Below, piece after piece: positions 13,767-21,327 of a stretch of 42,759 bases of DNA (positions within the stretch are counted from its first letter, which is position 1; each line of letters opens with the position of its first letter). The notes below the pieces were generated by a model, which was given only the letters and a program-made list of their open reading frames with translations, searched no databases and was not told the origin of the DNA. The position numbers and the translations under genes were made by a program. The stretch is from Pseudonocardia terrae (GTDB lineage: Bacteria > Actinomycetota > Actinomycetes > Mycobacteriales > Pseudonocardiaceae): assembly GCF_021343995.1 (NCBI RefSeq), contig NZ_JAJTTE010000057.1, positions 1 through 42,759 on the forward strand. Reading direction: 5' to 3'.

Positions 13767-15287
13767 TCAGTCGGCGAGCGGGCCCACGGCCCGGGCCACG
13801 GTCGCGGCAAGCCGCAGCGAGCCGACGGCCGTCGGGTGGAAGGCGAACGGCGTGGCGAGCCCCTGCAGGTCCGGGCCGAGACCGTCGGTCCCGGTGCTGC
13901 ACAGCAGGGTCAGGTCGGGATCGGCCACGGCGAACCCGTACTTCTCGGCGCCGGCGCGGAGCACGGCGTTGAGCTGGTCGTTGCGGCCCGTGAGCAGGTC
14001 GATCTTGTCCTGGGTGAGGCCGACCGCGTACGACGGGCCGCGCGCGTCCGGGCAGGCCGGGTCGGTGTCGCGGGGGAAGGCGTCGTAGGAGGTCATGACG
14101 ACGACCTCGGGCTTGCTCGGCAGCGCCGCGAGGTCCTCGAGCAGGGCCGCGTAGTCGCGGTCGAAGGCGGCCATCCGGTAGTCGAACTCGCCGCGGGTGA
14201 GGTTGTCGTCGCAGGTCTCGACGCCGTAGCAGTACTTGATCAGGTCGGACCAGCCCACGTCGTTGGGCCCGATCGCGACCGCCACGAACCTCAGGTCCTG
14301 CATCTGCTTGAGCAGCGCGACCTGGGCCGGGACCTGGACGTTCCCGCGCTGCTGCGGGCCGCGCAGACCCTGGGCCACGGTCGCGCTGGGGCAGGCGAGG
14401 TTGCGGACGCGGCCGGGCACCATGGTGCCCAGCTCGGCGGCGAGGGAGTCGGCGCTGCGCTCGCACGCGACGTCGTCGCCCTCGGGTTCGGCGACGGGCG
14501 GCCCGCCGACCCGTGCGGCGCGGGAGTCGCCGATCACCGCGCCCGCGTAGCCGAACACCGGCGGGCCGACCGGCGCGGGTGTGACCCGGGCGCTGCCGAC
14601 GAGGTCGGACAGCGAGCTCACCTGCGCGAGCCCGCGCATCGTGCCGGTGTACGCGAGCGCGCCGCAGGCGCCCCAGGCCACCAGGGACACGGTCACCGCG
14701 AGCAGCGACATCCGGCCGATCGTGCCGGCGCAGCGGTGCCACACGTCGGCCACCGTGACGTGCTCGCTCGCCTTCTCCCGCCGCAGGATCCCGAGCACCC
14801 GCGCGCAGCCGACCAGGGCGGCCGCGGCGAGCGCCGTGCCCACCACCCCGAGCGTCGCGAGCAGGTACCAGTTGACGAACCCGGTCCGCAGCTGGTCGAC
14901 GGCCTGGGCGGTCACCTCGGCGGTGGTGTCGGGGTTGAACACCTTGGCCGCGTCCTCGTTGCGCTGCACCGGCCCCATCTCGAGCTGGGGGCGCAGCGGC
15001 CCGACGACCTGGAGCCGCGGGATGTCGAGCTCGGTGTTGCCGATCTGGACGAGCCGCGCCGGGCCCTCGAGCGACAGGTCGGGGGTGCGGGCACCGACGG
15101 CGATGTGCTGGCCGAGGATCGTCAGGTCCTGGTCCGGGGTCAGTGCGATCGACAACGGGATGCCGGCGAGCAGGCACAGCCCGATCATCAGGACCGTCGG
15201 CCAGGAGCGGGCCTCGCGGACCAGGGCGCGGAACCGGCCGCCGCGCCCGCCGGACGGACGTCCCGTCCGTGCGGTGGTGACCACCAT
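13767..15287 (-). CDS. Membrane-anchored SGNH/GDSL-like hydrolase
   Basis: 506 residues from ATG 15287, with GGGGAG seven bases upstream. Helices lie near the N-terminus (TVLMIGLCLLAGIPLSIAL), in the middle (WYLLATLGVVGTALAAAALV) and after it (MSLLAVTVSLVAWGACGALA). The C-terminal half is an SGNH fold: block I AVIGDSRAARVGG, block III-like VAVAIGPNDVGWSDL with the GxND motif, and a terminal FAFHPTAVGSLRLAA carrying the catalytic histidine. Cysteine pairs (CYGVETC, CPDA, LLCST) indicate an extracytoplasmic domain. It is probably an esterase or acyl-transfer enzyme on envelope glycans or lipids. The downstream neighbour is the ligase; the upstream one is a glycosyltransferase. Confidence 0.8.
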   Translation of the reverse strand: MVVTTARTGRPSGGRGGRFRALVREARSWPTVLMIGLCLLAGIPLSIALTPDQDLTILGQHIAVGARTPDLSLEGPARLVQIGNTELDIPRLQVVGPLRPQLEMGPVQRNEDAAKVFNPDTTAEVTAQAVDQLRTGFVNWYLLATLGVVGTALAAAALVGCARVLGILRREKASEHVTVADVWHRCAGTIGRMSLLAVTVSLVAWGACGALAYTGTMRGLAQVSSLSDLVGSARVTPAPVGPPVFGYAGAVIGDSRAARVGGPPVAEPEGDDVACERSADSLAAELGTMVPGRVRNLACPSATVAQGLRGPQQRGNVQVPAQVALLKQMQDLRFVAVAIGPNDVGWSDLIKYCYGVETCDDNLTRGEFDYRMAAFDRDYAALLEDLAALPSKPEVVVMTSYDAFPRDTDPACPDARGPSYAVGLTQDKIDLLTGRNDQLNAVLRAGAEKYGFAVADPDLTLLCSTGTDGLGPDLQGLATPFAFHPTAVGSLRLAATVARAVGPLAD

Positions 15288-15420
15288 GCGCGGGCTCCCC
15301 CTCGTCCGGTGCCGTGGACCGATCAAGATGATGCGGGCGCGACACCGTGGGTGCCCATCCTGCGAACAGGGGACGTGCGGTGGGGAGACGCACGCCGACG
15401 GGGGCTTGACGCCACCGGCC

Positions 15421-15440
15421 TTCCCGCGCGCTCGCGGGAG
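15421..15440 (-). terminator. Hairpin after the ArnT/PMT-like gene
   Basis: CCCGCG (15423-15428), loop CGCT, CGCGGG (15433-15438), extended by two weaker pairs. It lies between the stop of the glycosyltransferase and the SGNH gene, so the two are probably separate transcripts. Confidence 0.45.
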
Positions 15441-15461
15441 GGCGGCCGGGGCGGGAGCCGA

Positions 15462-17606
15462 TCAGGTGGTGAGGTCGTAGACCGTCTGGCCACCGACCGT
15501 GGTGGCGGTGAAGTTCGCCGCCACCCACTCCGCGATCTGGCTGCTGGTGGAGTCCGAGTCCCCACCGGGCCCGCCGGGCCCGCCGCCCTGACCGCCACCG
15601 ACGTAGTAGTGGACCTCCCCCTCGGCCACGTACTGCTGGAACTGCGCCAGCGTGACCGCCGAGTCGGAGCCGCCCCAGCCGCCGGTCGAGATCACCGCGG
15701 TGCCGGAGGCCAGCTCCAGGGAGGCCGCGGTCTGGGACGTCGAGACCGCCGCCGACCAGGTCGAGTCGGTCGCCCCGAGCAGCGCGGTGAGCTCGGCGCT
15801 CGTCTCGCCGCCCATACCCGCCCCCATCCCGCGCATACCGCCGGTCGGGGCGCCCTGCGCGGCGTCGGTCGCGTCACCCGCGGCGGCCGACCCGCCCTGC
15901 GTCGCACCGGGTGCCGTGCCCTCGGGTGCCGTGCCGTCCGGTGCCGTGCCGCCGGGGCCGGTGCCGGTCATCCCCGGGGGCGTGCCCCGACCGTCGCCGC
16001 CCGGCCCGGCGAACCCACCCGGTCCGCCGCTGCCCGACGACCCGAACGCGCTGGACGTCGTCCCGACCGACGGGATGCTGCCCGTGTGGGCGACCGAGGC
16101 CGTCGCGACGGCGTACGCGCTCGTGCCGACGAGGCCCGAGAGCACGGCCGCCGTGACGCCGACGAGCAGGACCCGCCGCCCCGTTCCGCCCGCGACCAGG
16201 GCGACCGCACCGACCAGCGCCAGCGCCACCACCGGCCAGCGCAGCCAGGTGAAGCTCTCCGAGCTCGCTGCGAGCAGTGCGAACGCCCAGGCGCCGGTGC
16301 CGGCCGTCGCCACGGCGAGCGTTGCCCGTGCCCACACCGAGGCCCGCCGCTGCCACAGCGCCCGCGCGCCGACCGCCAGCACACCGGCGATCCCCGGCGC
16401 CAAGGCCACCGTGTAGTAGGGGTGCATCGTGCCGCTCATGTAGCTGAACACCAGGCCGGTGACCACCGTCCAGCCGCCCCAGAGCAGCAGGCCGGCGCGG
16501 GTGCGGTCGGTCCGCGGCGCCCGCCGGGTCGCCCACAGGCCCGCGACCAGCAGGACCAGCGCGGCGGGCAGCAGCCAGGAGACCTCGTAGGCGATCTCGC
16601 CAGTGAACAGCCGGGTGATCCCGGCCGACCCGCCGAACCCGGTGTTGCCGCCACCGCCACCGCCGCCCCCGCCGCCGTTGCCGCTCCCGCCGAGCAGGCG
16701 GCCGAAGCCGTTGTAGCCCAGGGCGAGCTCGAGCAGCGAGTTCGTGGTGGAACCGCCGATGTACGGGCGGCTGTCCGCCGGCCACAGCTCGACCAGCGCG
16801 ATGAACCATCCCGCCGACACCACCATGGCCGCGACCGCGCCGAGCAGCTGCGCGATCCGGGTCCACAGCCGCGGGGCGCCGGCGACCAGGTACACCAGGG
16901 CGAGGGCCGGCACGACCAGCAGCGCCTGGCCCATCTTCGTGAGGAAGGCGAACCCGATCGCCGATCCGGCGGCCACCAGCCACCAGCTCGACGCCGTCAC
17001 CGACGCCGCGTCGACCGCCCGCGTGACCGCCCACGCCGCCGCGACCAGGAGCAGGACCAGCAGCGCGTCGGGGTTGTCGAAGCGGAACATCAGCACCGCG
17101 GCCGGGGTGAGGGCCAGTGCCGCACCCGCGAGCAGTCCGGCGACCGGCCCGGCCCAGCGCTTCACCGCAGCGTGCAGCAGCCCGACGGACGCGACGCCCA
17201 TCAGCGCCTGCGGCACCAGCAGGCTCCACGAGGAGAAGCCGAAGATCCGCGCCGAGGCCACCATGACCCACAGCGCCGCGGGCGGCTTGTCGACCGTGAT
17301 CGCGTTGCCCGAGTCCAGCGAGCCGAACAGCCAGGCCTTCCACGACTGCGTTCCCGCCTGGACCGCGGCCGCGTAGAAGTCGTTGGCCCAGCCGGAGGCG
17401 GACAGGTTCCACAGGTACAGCACTGCGGTGCCGGCCAGCAGGACGAGCAGCGCGGGCCGGGACCAGCGGGGATCGCCCTCCGGGCCGCGCACCAGCCGGC
17501 GGAGCCGGTCGGAGGCGCCGGGCGGAGCGGCCGCGCGGGTCCGGTCGGCGCGGTGCCGCCCGGGGTCGGTCACGCGCGGCGGGCGGACCGGGGTCGCGGT
17601 GGTCAC
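15462..17606 (-). CDS. ArnT/PMT-like (GT39 family) membrane glycosyltransferase
   Basis: 714 residues from GTG 17606, with GAGGAG five bases upstream. The first luminal loop has the GT39/GT83 hallmark FYAAAVQAGTQSWKAWLFGS with LDSGNAITVDKPP, including the acidic residue needed for catalysis. At least ten transmembrane helices follow (for example ALLVLLAGTAVLYLWNLSA and LLVLLLVAAAWAVTRAVD), with a poly-Gly insertion near the middle. The C-terminus is a large extracytoplasmic Gly/Ala/Pro/Thr-rich domain containing GTAPDGTAPEGTAPGAT repeats and a final globular part (TAVISTGGWGGSDSAVTLAQ). Such enzymes transfer sugar from polyprenyl-phosphate to protein or lipid outside the membrane. The substrate is not deducible. 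Confidence 0.88.
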   Translation of the reverse strand: MTTATPVRPPRVTDPGRHRADRTRAAAPPGASDRLRRLVRGPEGDPRWSRPALLVLLAGTAVLYLWNLSASGWANDFYAAAVQAGTQSWKAWLFGSLDSGNAITVDKPPAALWVMVASARIFGFSSWSLLVPQALMGVASVGLLHAAVKRWAGPVAGLLAGAALALTPAAVLMFRFDNPDALLVLLLVAAAWAVTRAVDAASVTASSWWLVAAGSAIGFAFLTKMGQALLVVPALALVYLVAGAPRLWTRIAQLLGAVAAMVVSAGWFIALVELWPADSRPYIGGSTTNSLLELALGYNGFGRLLGGSGNGGGGGGGGGGNTGFGGSAGITRLFTGEIAYEVSWLLPAALVLLVAGLWATRRAPRTDRTRAGLLLWGGWTVVTGLVFSYMSGTMHPYYTVALAPGIAGVLAVGARALWQRRASVWARATLAVATAGTGAWAFALLAASSESFTWLRWPVVALALVGAVALVAGGTGRRVLLVGVTAAVLSGLVGTSAYAVATASVAHTGSIPSVGTTSSAFGSSGSGGPGGFAGPGGDGRGTPPGMTGTGPGGTAPDGTAPEGTAPGATQGGSAAAGDATDAAQGAPTGGMRGMGAGMGGETSAELTALLGATDSTWSAAVSTSQTAASLELASGTAVISTGGWGGSDSAVTLAQFQQYVAEGEVHYYVGGGQGGGPGGPGGDSDSTSSQIAEWVAANFTATTVGGQTVYDLTT

Positions 17607-17710
17607 GGGGTCTCCTCGTGGTCGTCGATCTGTCCCCACGAGCATCGGTCGGCGCTCTGTCGCGTCCCTGTCCGTCGCCTGTGCGCCGTCTGTGATCCGT
17701 TCCCCGATGC

Positions 17711-17920
17711 TCAGTTGACCGACGCGGCGGGCAGGCCGATCAGGTGCGCGGGCAGGACCCGGGGATCGAGTCGGCCGCCGCGCAGCCAGTTCGCGACGGC
17801 GGCGAGGTCGGCGGTGGTGTGCACCGGACTGCCCCGGACGGCTTCGCGGAGCGTCTCGTCGAGCACCGGGTGGGCGGCGCAGGCGGTGCAGCGGACGGCG
17901 ACGAACCCGGAGCGATCCAT
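17711..17920 (-). CDS. Small Cys/His protein sharing a Zur-box intergenic region
   Basis: 69 residues from ATG 17920, preceded by a good AGGAGA site. The N-terminus carries RCTACAAHPVLDETLREAVR, a CxxC followed by a histidine, then GSPVHTTADLAAVANWLRGG and a short hydrophobic tail. The CxxC/His pattern recalls small (2Fe-2S) ferredoxin-like or zinc-handling proteins, but I cannot name the family. It is divergent from the zinc-free L31 gene with a 17-bp palindrome between them. Zinc-dependent control and a role in zinc economy are therefore reasonable inferences. Confidence 0.6.
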   Translation of the reverse strand: MDRSGFVAVRCTACAAHPVLDETLREAVRGSPVHTTADLAAVANWLRGGRLDPRVLPAHLIGLPAASVN

Positions 17921-17935
17921 GGGAATCTCCTGCAA

Positions 17936-17952
17936 ACGACAACCGTTATCGT
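17936..17952. promoter_or_regulatory. Probable Zur-type operator
   Basis: ACGACAACCGTTATCGT is a 17-bp palindrome with one mismatched pair (C40/A48), of the same size and A/T-flanked design as actinobacterial Zur boxes. It stands out as AT-rich against its surroundings. It lies 15 bases before one start codon and 35 before the other, between a type B L31 gene, a classical Zur target, and a Cys/His small protein. Confidence 0.65.
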
Positions 17953-17987
17953 CAGTGAACGTAGCAGGACATGCCGAGGAGGACACC

Positions 17988-18236
17988 GTGCGACCGAACA
18001 TCCACCCCACGTACGAGCCCGTCGTGTACCAGGACCGGAGCACGGGCGACGCGTTCCTCACCCGCTCGACCGCCACCTCGCGGGAGACGATCGAGTGGAG
18101 CGACGGGCGGACCTACCCGCTGGTGCGCGTCGACATGAGCGCCTACTCGCACCCGTTCTGGACGGGCGCGACCCGGGTCCTCGACTCGGCGGGACAGGTC
18201 GAGAAGTTCAACCGGCGCTACGGTCGCCGGCGCTGA
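17988..18236 (+). CDS. rpmE2: 50S ribosomal protein L31 type B (zinc-free)
   Basis: 82 residues from GTG 17988, with GAGGAGG five to six bases upstream. The sequence RPNIHPTYEPVVYQDRSTGD, TRSTATS, YPLVRVDMSAYSHPFWTG and EKFNRRYG is diagnostic for bL31. The CxxC zinc ligands of type A L31 are absent. Type B L31 replaces the zinc-containing form on ribosomes when zinc is scarce and is normally repressed by Zur. The upstream palindrome supports that. A 14-bp-stem terminator follows directly. Confidence 0.95.
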   Translation: MRPNIHPTYEPVVYQDRSTGDAFLTRSTATSRETIEWSDGRTYPLVRVDMSAYSHPFWTGATRVLDSAGQVEKFNRRYGRRR

Positions 18237-18246
18237 CCACCCACGT

Positions 18247-18278
18247 CACGGCACCCCCGCGGGAGCGGGGGTGCCGTG
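18247..18278 (+). terminator. Strong terminator after rpmE2
   Basis: CACGGCACCCCCGC (18247-18260), loop GGGA, GCGGGGGTGCCGTG (18265-18278): 14 perfect pairs, 10 bases past the stop codon. Confidence 0.85.
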
Positions 18279-18367
18279 CGCGTTCTCGGCCGCACCCATA
18301 CCCAGTCGACACGCCGCACACCAGCAGCGACCCGACCACGACAGCGCGCCAAGGTTGAAGATCAAGC

Positions 18368-19231
18368 TCAGCGGCGGACCCCGAAGTCCTCGACCGGGAC
18401 GGGCAGGACCTGGCGGGGCAGGACGTCGACGGGATGGCCGAAGCGCGCCTCCCGCGGCCGCCACTCGCGCGGGTAGCCGAGCGAGGCCTCCACGAAGCGG
18501 ACGCCGTCCTCGTAGATCACGCGCGGGATGTGCAGGTGCCCGTAGACGACGGCCTGCGCGCGGTAGCGCACGTGCCAGTCGGCCGTGGCGGTGGTGCCGC
18601 ACCACAGCGCGAACTCCGGGTAGCGCAGGATCTCGGTGGGCCGACGGGTGAGCGGCCAGTGGTTGACCAGGATCGTCGGCAGGTCCGGGTCGAGGGCGTC
18701 GAGCCGGCGGCGGGTCTCGGCCACCCGGGCGGCGCACCACGCCTCCCGCGACGGGTGCGGCTCGGGGTACAGCAGGTGCTCGTCCGTGCAGACGACCCCG
18801 GCGTCGTACGCCGCGGCCAGGCCCTCCTCGCTCGTCGTCGTGCCCGTGGGCAGGAACGAGTAGTCGTAGAGCAGGAACAGCGGGGCGACGACGATCGGGC
18901 CGCCCGCGCCCTCCCACACCGGGAACGGGTCCTCGGGCGTCAGCACGCCGAGCTCCCGGCACCGCTCGACCAGATGCCGGTAGCGGTGCTCGCCGCGCAG
19001 GTCGACGGGATCCTTCGTGCGCGTCCACAGCTCGTGGTTGCCGGGCACCCAGATCACCGTCGCGAACCGCGCGGCCAGCTCGGCGAGGGTCGCGACCGTG
19101 TCGCCGACCTGCTCCGCGACGTCGCCGGCGACGATGAGCCAGTCCCCCGGATCCCCGGCCAGCCCCTCGACGACCGCCCGGTTCTCGGGGTAGCGGACGT
19201 GCAGGTCGCTGACGGCGAGCAGGCGGGACAC
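18368..19231 (-). CDS. Metallophosphoesterase
   Basis: 287 residues of the calcineurin-like phosphoesterase fold with every metal-binding motif in order: LLAVSDLHVRYPEN (DxH), VAGDVAEQ (GD), WVPGNHELW (GNHE), ILVNHWPLT (H) and VYGHLHIPR (GHxH). The start is GTG 19231. It is predicted to be a cytoplasmic two-metal phosphohydrolase. In actinobacteria, close relatives often sit beside a phosphopantetheinyl transferase, but none is present here. The gene is divergent from the P450 with about 140 bp between them and may share its control region. Confidence 0.9.
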   Translation of the reverse strand: MSRLLAVSDLHVRYPENRAVVEGLAGDPGDWLIVAGDVAEQVGDTVATLAELAARFATVIWVPGNHELWTRTKDPVDLRGEHRYRHLVERCRELGVLTPEDPFPVWEGAGGPIVVAPLFLLYDYSFLPTGTTTSEEGLAAAYDAGVVCTDEHLLYPEPHPSREAWCAARVAETRRRLDALDPDLPTILVNHWPLTRRPTEILRYPEFALWCGTTATADWHVRYRAQAVVYGHLHIPRVIYEDGVRFVEASLGYPREWRPREARFGHPVDVLPRQVLPVPVEDFGVRR

Positions 19232-19329
19232 CCCACAGATCTAGCAGATGGGCCCGCGGACCGCGCGGAGCTCACGGAACGGACGTCGGCGCTGAGGATC
19301 CCCTGAGCAACGACCCTGGGCAGCGCAAG

Positions 19330-19342
19330 TTACCGGCGGTAA
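19330..19342. promoter_or_regulatory. Palindromic operator upstream of the P450 gene
   Basis: TTACCGGCGGTAA is a perfect 13-bp palindrome around a central G, and the outer CAA (19326-19328) and TTG (19344-19346) extend the symmetry. Spacing and form match TetR-family operators. It lies 30 bases before the P450 ATG, where bound protein would block transcription. No TetR gene is in the window. Confidence 0.6.
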
Positions 19343-19371
19343 GTTGGGGGCCGGACGTCGAGGAGGTCGGC

Positions 19372-20694
19372 ATGGCGGGTACACGGGGCCTGCGCCGGGT
19401 GGTCCGATGGGGACTCCGGCACGGGATGATGCGACGCATGGTCCGCCGCCAGGTGCGGGCCGGGGAGCTGGGCGCGCGGCTGATGACGGATCCCGAGGTC
19501 GTCGCGAACCCGTACCCGTTCTACGACGAGCTGCGCTCGCGCGGGAAACTCGTGGACACCGGCCTGCTGCACGCGACCGTCGACCACGAGGTCTGCACGC
19601 AGGTGCTGCGGAGCACGGACTTCGGCGTCGGCGGCCGGATGCCCGAGAACCTGCCCGGTGTGGTGAAGGCGGCACTGGCGATCGGCGGCTCGTGGGCGCT
19701 CGGCCCGGCCCAGCCGCCCTCGATGCTCGCCTCGGACCCGCCGGACCACACCCGCTACCGCAAGCTCGTGACCAGGGCGTTCAGCGCCAAGAAGGTCGCC
19801 GCCCTGCGCTCGCGCGCCGAGGAGATCGCCGCCGAGCTGCTCGACGCGATGGCCGCGAAGGGTGAGCGCGCGGACCTGGTGAAGGACTTCGCCGCGCTCC
19901 TGCCCGCCACGGTGATCGCGGAGATGCTCGGGGCGCCCCTCTCGATGCGCGGGCAGTTCCTGGAGTGGGGCGAGGGGGCCGCGCTGTCGCTCGACGCCGG
20001 GCTCTCCTACGCCGACTTCCGCCGCTCCGAGCGCGACATCGACGCCCTGCACACCTGGATGCTCGGCCACTTCGAGCGGATCCGCCGCGAGCCGGGCGAG
20101 GACATCCTCTCCGCGCTGGTCACCGCGCACGACGAGGACGGCGCGCTCACCGAGGACGAGCTGTCCAGCATCGCGATGCTGCTGCTCGCCGCGGGGTTCG
20201 AGACCACCGTGAACCTCATCGGCAGCGGCGCGGCGCTGCTTCTCGACCACCCCGACCAGCTGATGCTCCTGCACGCCGAGCCGGAGCGCTGGCCGGCCGC
20301 GATCGACGAGATGCTGCGCTTCGAGTCGCCGGTGCAGCGGACCGGCCGGGTCGCCGTGCGGGACACGGAGGTCGCCGGCGTGCCGGTGAAGCGTGGCACG
20401 TTCGTGATCACGCACCTCGGCGGGGCGAACCGCGACCCCGCGGTGTTCCCCGACCCGCACCGCTTCGACGTCACGCGGGAGGAGGCCCACAAGCACCTCG
20501 CCTTCTCGCAGGGCATCCACTTCTGCCTCGGCGCCGCCCTGGCCCGGATGGAGGGCGAGGTCGCGCTGCGCGCGCTGGTCGACCGGTTCCCGGACATGCG
20601 CGCCGCCGGCACCCCGGTCCGCCGCCGCACCAAGCTGCTGCGCGGCTGGGAGAGCGTGCCGGTGGAGCTGAACCGGGCGAGCGTGCCCGCGTGA
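19372..20694 (+). CDS. Cytochrome P450
   Basis: 440 residues from ATG 19372, with AGGAGG five bases upstream. It has the standard bacterial class I layout: PPDHTRYRKLVTRAFSAKKV (C-helix region), I-helix oxygen-activating motif LLLAAGFETTVNLIG, ExxR in IDEMLRFESPVQRT, and the heme loop FSQGIHFCLGAALARME with the proximal cysteine. It needs ferredoxin partners not found nearby. The stop overlaps the start of the PPOX gene (GTGA), so the two are translated together and probably act in one pathway. The substrate is unknown. An upstream palindrome suggests repression by a TetR-type regulator. Confidence 0.95.
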   Translation: MAGTRGLRRVVRWGLRHGMMRRMVRRQVRAGELGARLMTDPEVVANPYPFYDELRSRGKLVDTGLLHATVDHEVCTQVLRSTDFGVGGRMPENLPGVVKAALAIGGSWALGPAQPPSMLASDPPDHTRYRKLVTRAFSAKKVAALRSRAEEIAAELLDAMAAKGERADLVKDFAALLPATVIAEMLGAPLSMRGQFLEWGEGAALSLDAGLSYADFRRSERDIDALHTWMLGHFERIRREPGEDILSALVTAHDEDGALTEDELSSIAMLLLAAGFETTVNLIGSGAALLLDHPDQLMLLHAEPERWPAAIDEMLRFESPVQRTGRVAVRDTEVAGVPVKRGTFVITHLGGANRDPAVFPDPHRFDVTREEAHKHLAFSQGIHFCLGAALARMEGEVALRALVDRFPDMRAAGTPVRRRTKLLRGWESVPVELNRASVPA

Positions 20695-21089
20695 GCGCGG
20701 GCCCGCCCTCGGCACAACGCCTCGCCGAGGCGCAGTACCTGCTGCTCACGACGTTCCGCAAGGACGGCACACCGGTCCCGACCCCGGTCTGGGCCGCCGC
20801 GCTGGACGACGGGCGGCTCGGCGTCTGGACCGTCACGAACTCGGGCAAGGTGAAGCGGATCCGGCGCTCCGGGGCCGTCGAGGTCGCCGAGTGCGACCGC
20901 CGCGGCAAGCCCCTCGGCCCGGCCGTCCCCGGTACCGCCGAGCTGCTCGACGGCGAGGGCACCCGCCGGGTCCGCCGCGCCGTCGCCCGGAAGTACGGGC
21001 TGGTGGGCCGGATCGCCGTCGGATCCAGCCGGCTCTTCCGGGGCGACCGCGGATCCGTCGGACTGGCGGTCGCCGTCGACGGCTCCTGA
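20691..21089 (+). CDS. PPOX-class F420/flavin-dependent oxidoreductase
   Basis: 132 residues from GTG 20691, overlapping the P450 stop by 4 bases. The split-barrel pattern of the pyridoxamine 5'-phosphate oxidase superfamily is visible: AEAQYLLLTTFRKDGTPVPT, PVWAAALDDGRLGVWTVTNS, GKVKRIRRSGAVEVAECDRR, GTAELLDGEGTRRVRRAVARKYG. In actinobacteria this short form (often named PPOX class F420-dependent enzyme) binds F420 or FMN and reduces or oxidises small substrates. Coupling to the P450 implies a shared pathway, but the substrate cannot be inferred. Confidence 0.9.
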   Translation: MSAGPPSAQRLAEAQYLLLTTFRKDGTPVPTPVWAAALDDGRLGVWTVTNSGKVKRIRRSGAVEVAECDRRGKPLGPAVPGTAELLDGEGTRRVRRAVARKYGLVGRIAVGSSRLFRGDRGSVGLAVAVDGS

Positions 21090-21327
21090 TCCCCGGCCGT
21101 CCGCCGGTCGTCGGCCTGAACCACCCGACCGGACGTCGTGGGCCGCCCGGCGCTGCCTCCACAAGGGCGGACGGCGCGATGTCCGTACACCCGTTCGTCG
21201 CAGGGCCACCCCTGGAGCTGGGGTCTGCTCCACCGGGGTGATCATTCCCGCTCCCCCGCAACGTCCCCGCACCGTGGAGCGAGTCCTTCCCACGCCCGGT
21301 GCACGGAGGCCGGGCACGGGGGGAACG

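Noticed and set aside
16645..16690. Frameshift in the glycosyltransferase at the poly-Gly run
   Set aside because: The frame is continuous on both sides with proper membrane helices; the run simply encodes glycines.
13653..18236. A 1527-codon open frame on the + strand
   Set aside because: It runs antisense to the ligase, SGNH and glycosyltransferase genes, is Arg/Gly/Ala-rich without motifs, and is the usual mirror frame of high-GC genes. Only its last 82 codons (rpmE2) are real.
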